Source: Sphingobacteriales bacterium 44-15 (lineage in GTDB: Bacteria; Bacteroidota; Bacteroidia; Chitinophagales; Chitinophagaceae). From it: a stretch of 64,000 nucleotides of DNA. The notes beneath the pieces are model-generated. The model was not told the DNA's origin and did no database searches. It was given only the letters and a program-made list of their open reading frames with translations. This document shows positions 63,622 to 64,000 of the stretch, piece by piece. The DNA is taken from contig MKWG01000006.1 in the NCBI GenBank assembly GCA_001899685.1, positions 142,010 through 206,009 of the forward strand. The letters are read 5' to 3'. The position numbers and the translations under genes were made by a program. Within the stretch, counting starts at the first letter, position 1, and each line of letters begins with the position of its first letter.

Positions 63622-64000
63622 TCAATCCAGCCCGCCGGGTTTTTGCGCATCGTGCGCTGCCGGCGCCACCTGTTCGGTAGAAGGCCTGTCAAATTTATTA
63701 CGGAGATTTTTCCATGCCACGCCATCCCAAAGGAAGGCGGTAACAAACCATATAAATAACAACAGCGGTACCAATATAGTAAGCTTCATATTTCTTATTT
63801 CATCACCCAGATGCATGAAAATAGAAACAATATAAACGGCTTTGCATAACGATAAAATGATCATTCCGCCTTTTACAAAAAGCAGTAGCCATCCTTCCAT
63901 GTGAAATATATAGTGCGACAAGCCAAGCGCAAGCTCCGCAATAGTAAGTACCAGGAGTATCCAGAAGGTCTTCCATATCCGTTTTGTATTAGGAGCCGGC
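63622..64000 (-). CDS. Cytochrome c oxidase subunit IV (partial, runs off the right edge)
   Basis: The frame is open to the window edge, giving at least 126 residues; the upstream part KRIWKTFWILLVLTIAELALG continues beyond 64000. Three hydrophobic helices and the segment SIFMHLGDEIRNM are typical of the small haem-copper oxidase subunit IV (CyoD/CtaF-like) of Bacteroidota. It stabilises the oxidase in the inner membrane. The C-terminal Ala/Pro-rich tail is hydrophilic. Upstream oxidase subunits presumably lie outside the window; a terminator 30 bases downstream ends the operon. Confidence 0.85.
   Translation of the reverse strand, partial: PAPNTKRIWKTFWILLVLTIAELALGLSHYIFHMEGWLLLFVKGGMIILSLCKAVYIVSIFMHLGDEIRNMKLTILVPLLLFIWFVTAFLWDGVAWKNLRNKFDRPSTEQVAPAAHDAQKPGGLD

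Overview
The window looks like the chromosome of a Bacteroidota bacterium of the Chitinophagaceae type. The evidence is SusC/SusD pairs, TonB receptors with carboxypeptidase-regulatory-like plugs, the type IX secretion (T9SS) translocon protein SprA, three proteins ending in T9SS sorting domains, TAnnTTTG -7 promoter boxes, and an absence of Shine-Dalgarno sequences. No rRNA, CRISPR array or complete autonomous insertion sequence was seen.

Layout: (1) 174-4063, minus strand: an alpha-L-rhamnosidase and a five-bladed glycosidase. (2) 4.1-8.7 kb: a palindrome-rich gap, an old-yellow-enzyme reductase, a DinB-like protein and a TonB receptor preceded by a perfect 18-bp palindrome of metalloregulator type. 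(3) 8.8-22.7 kb: a complete-looking sialic acid scavenging locus. It holds SusC/SusD, neuraminate lyase, mutarotase, MFS transporter, sialidase, AGE epimerase and sialate O-acetylesterase, with a divergent FadR/GntR regulator. The genes would free, de-acetylate, import and split sialic acid, then epimerise ManNAc to GlcNAc; the kinase and Nag enzymes lie elsewhere. (4) 22.9-25 kb: a small ATPase, tRNA-Lys, a SAM hydrolase-type protein and a DUF2905 protein. (5) 25-38.5 kb: surface and export genes, namely a 2274-residue multidomain esterase with a T9SS tail, a GMC oxidoreductase with a small partner, an acyltransferase, a gliding-type C-terminal-domain protein and a lipoprotein. (6) 38.5-53 kb: conserved core genes, namely SprT-like protein, yceD-rpmF-plsX, fabH, ruvA-sprA and metG. 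(7) 53-56 kb: a probable miniature transposable element next to a two-gene module. That module is a DUF4062/TIR-like effector and a coiled-coil/TPR protein sharing a 21-residue GNVIxGN motif at their facing ends. (8) 56-64 kb: a secreted Cys/His protein, two LD-carboxypeptidase paralogues, a T9SS adhesin-like protein, a decayed cytochrome c/sorbosone-dehydrogenase-like pseudogene, a GMC oxidoreductase and a cytochrome c oxidase subunit IV gene that runs off the right edge.

Two signals stand out. The first is the effector/TPR pair at 53234-55887, whose shared glycine/asparagine motif resembles the matched amyloid-type signalling motifs of NLR-effector pairs; here the partner is a TPR protein without an NTPase. 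The second is a family of intergenic repeats at nine places, built from degenerate heptamers (GTGAGAC, GTGAAAC, ATGAGCT and relatives) that hold a 7-bp phase and usually flip orientation midway so that they can fold into hairpins at gene ends.
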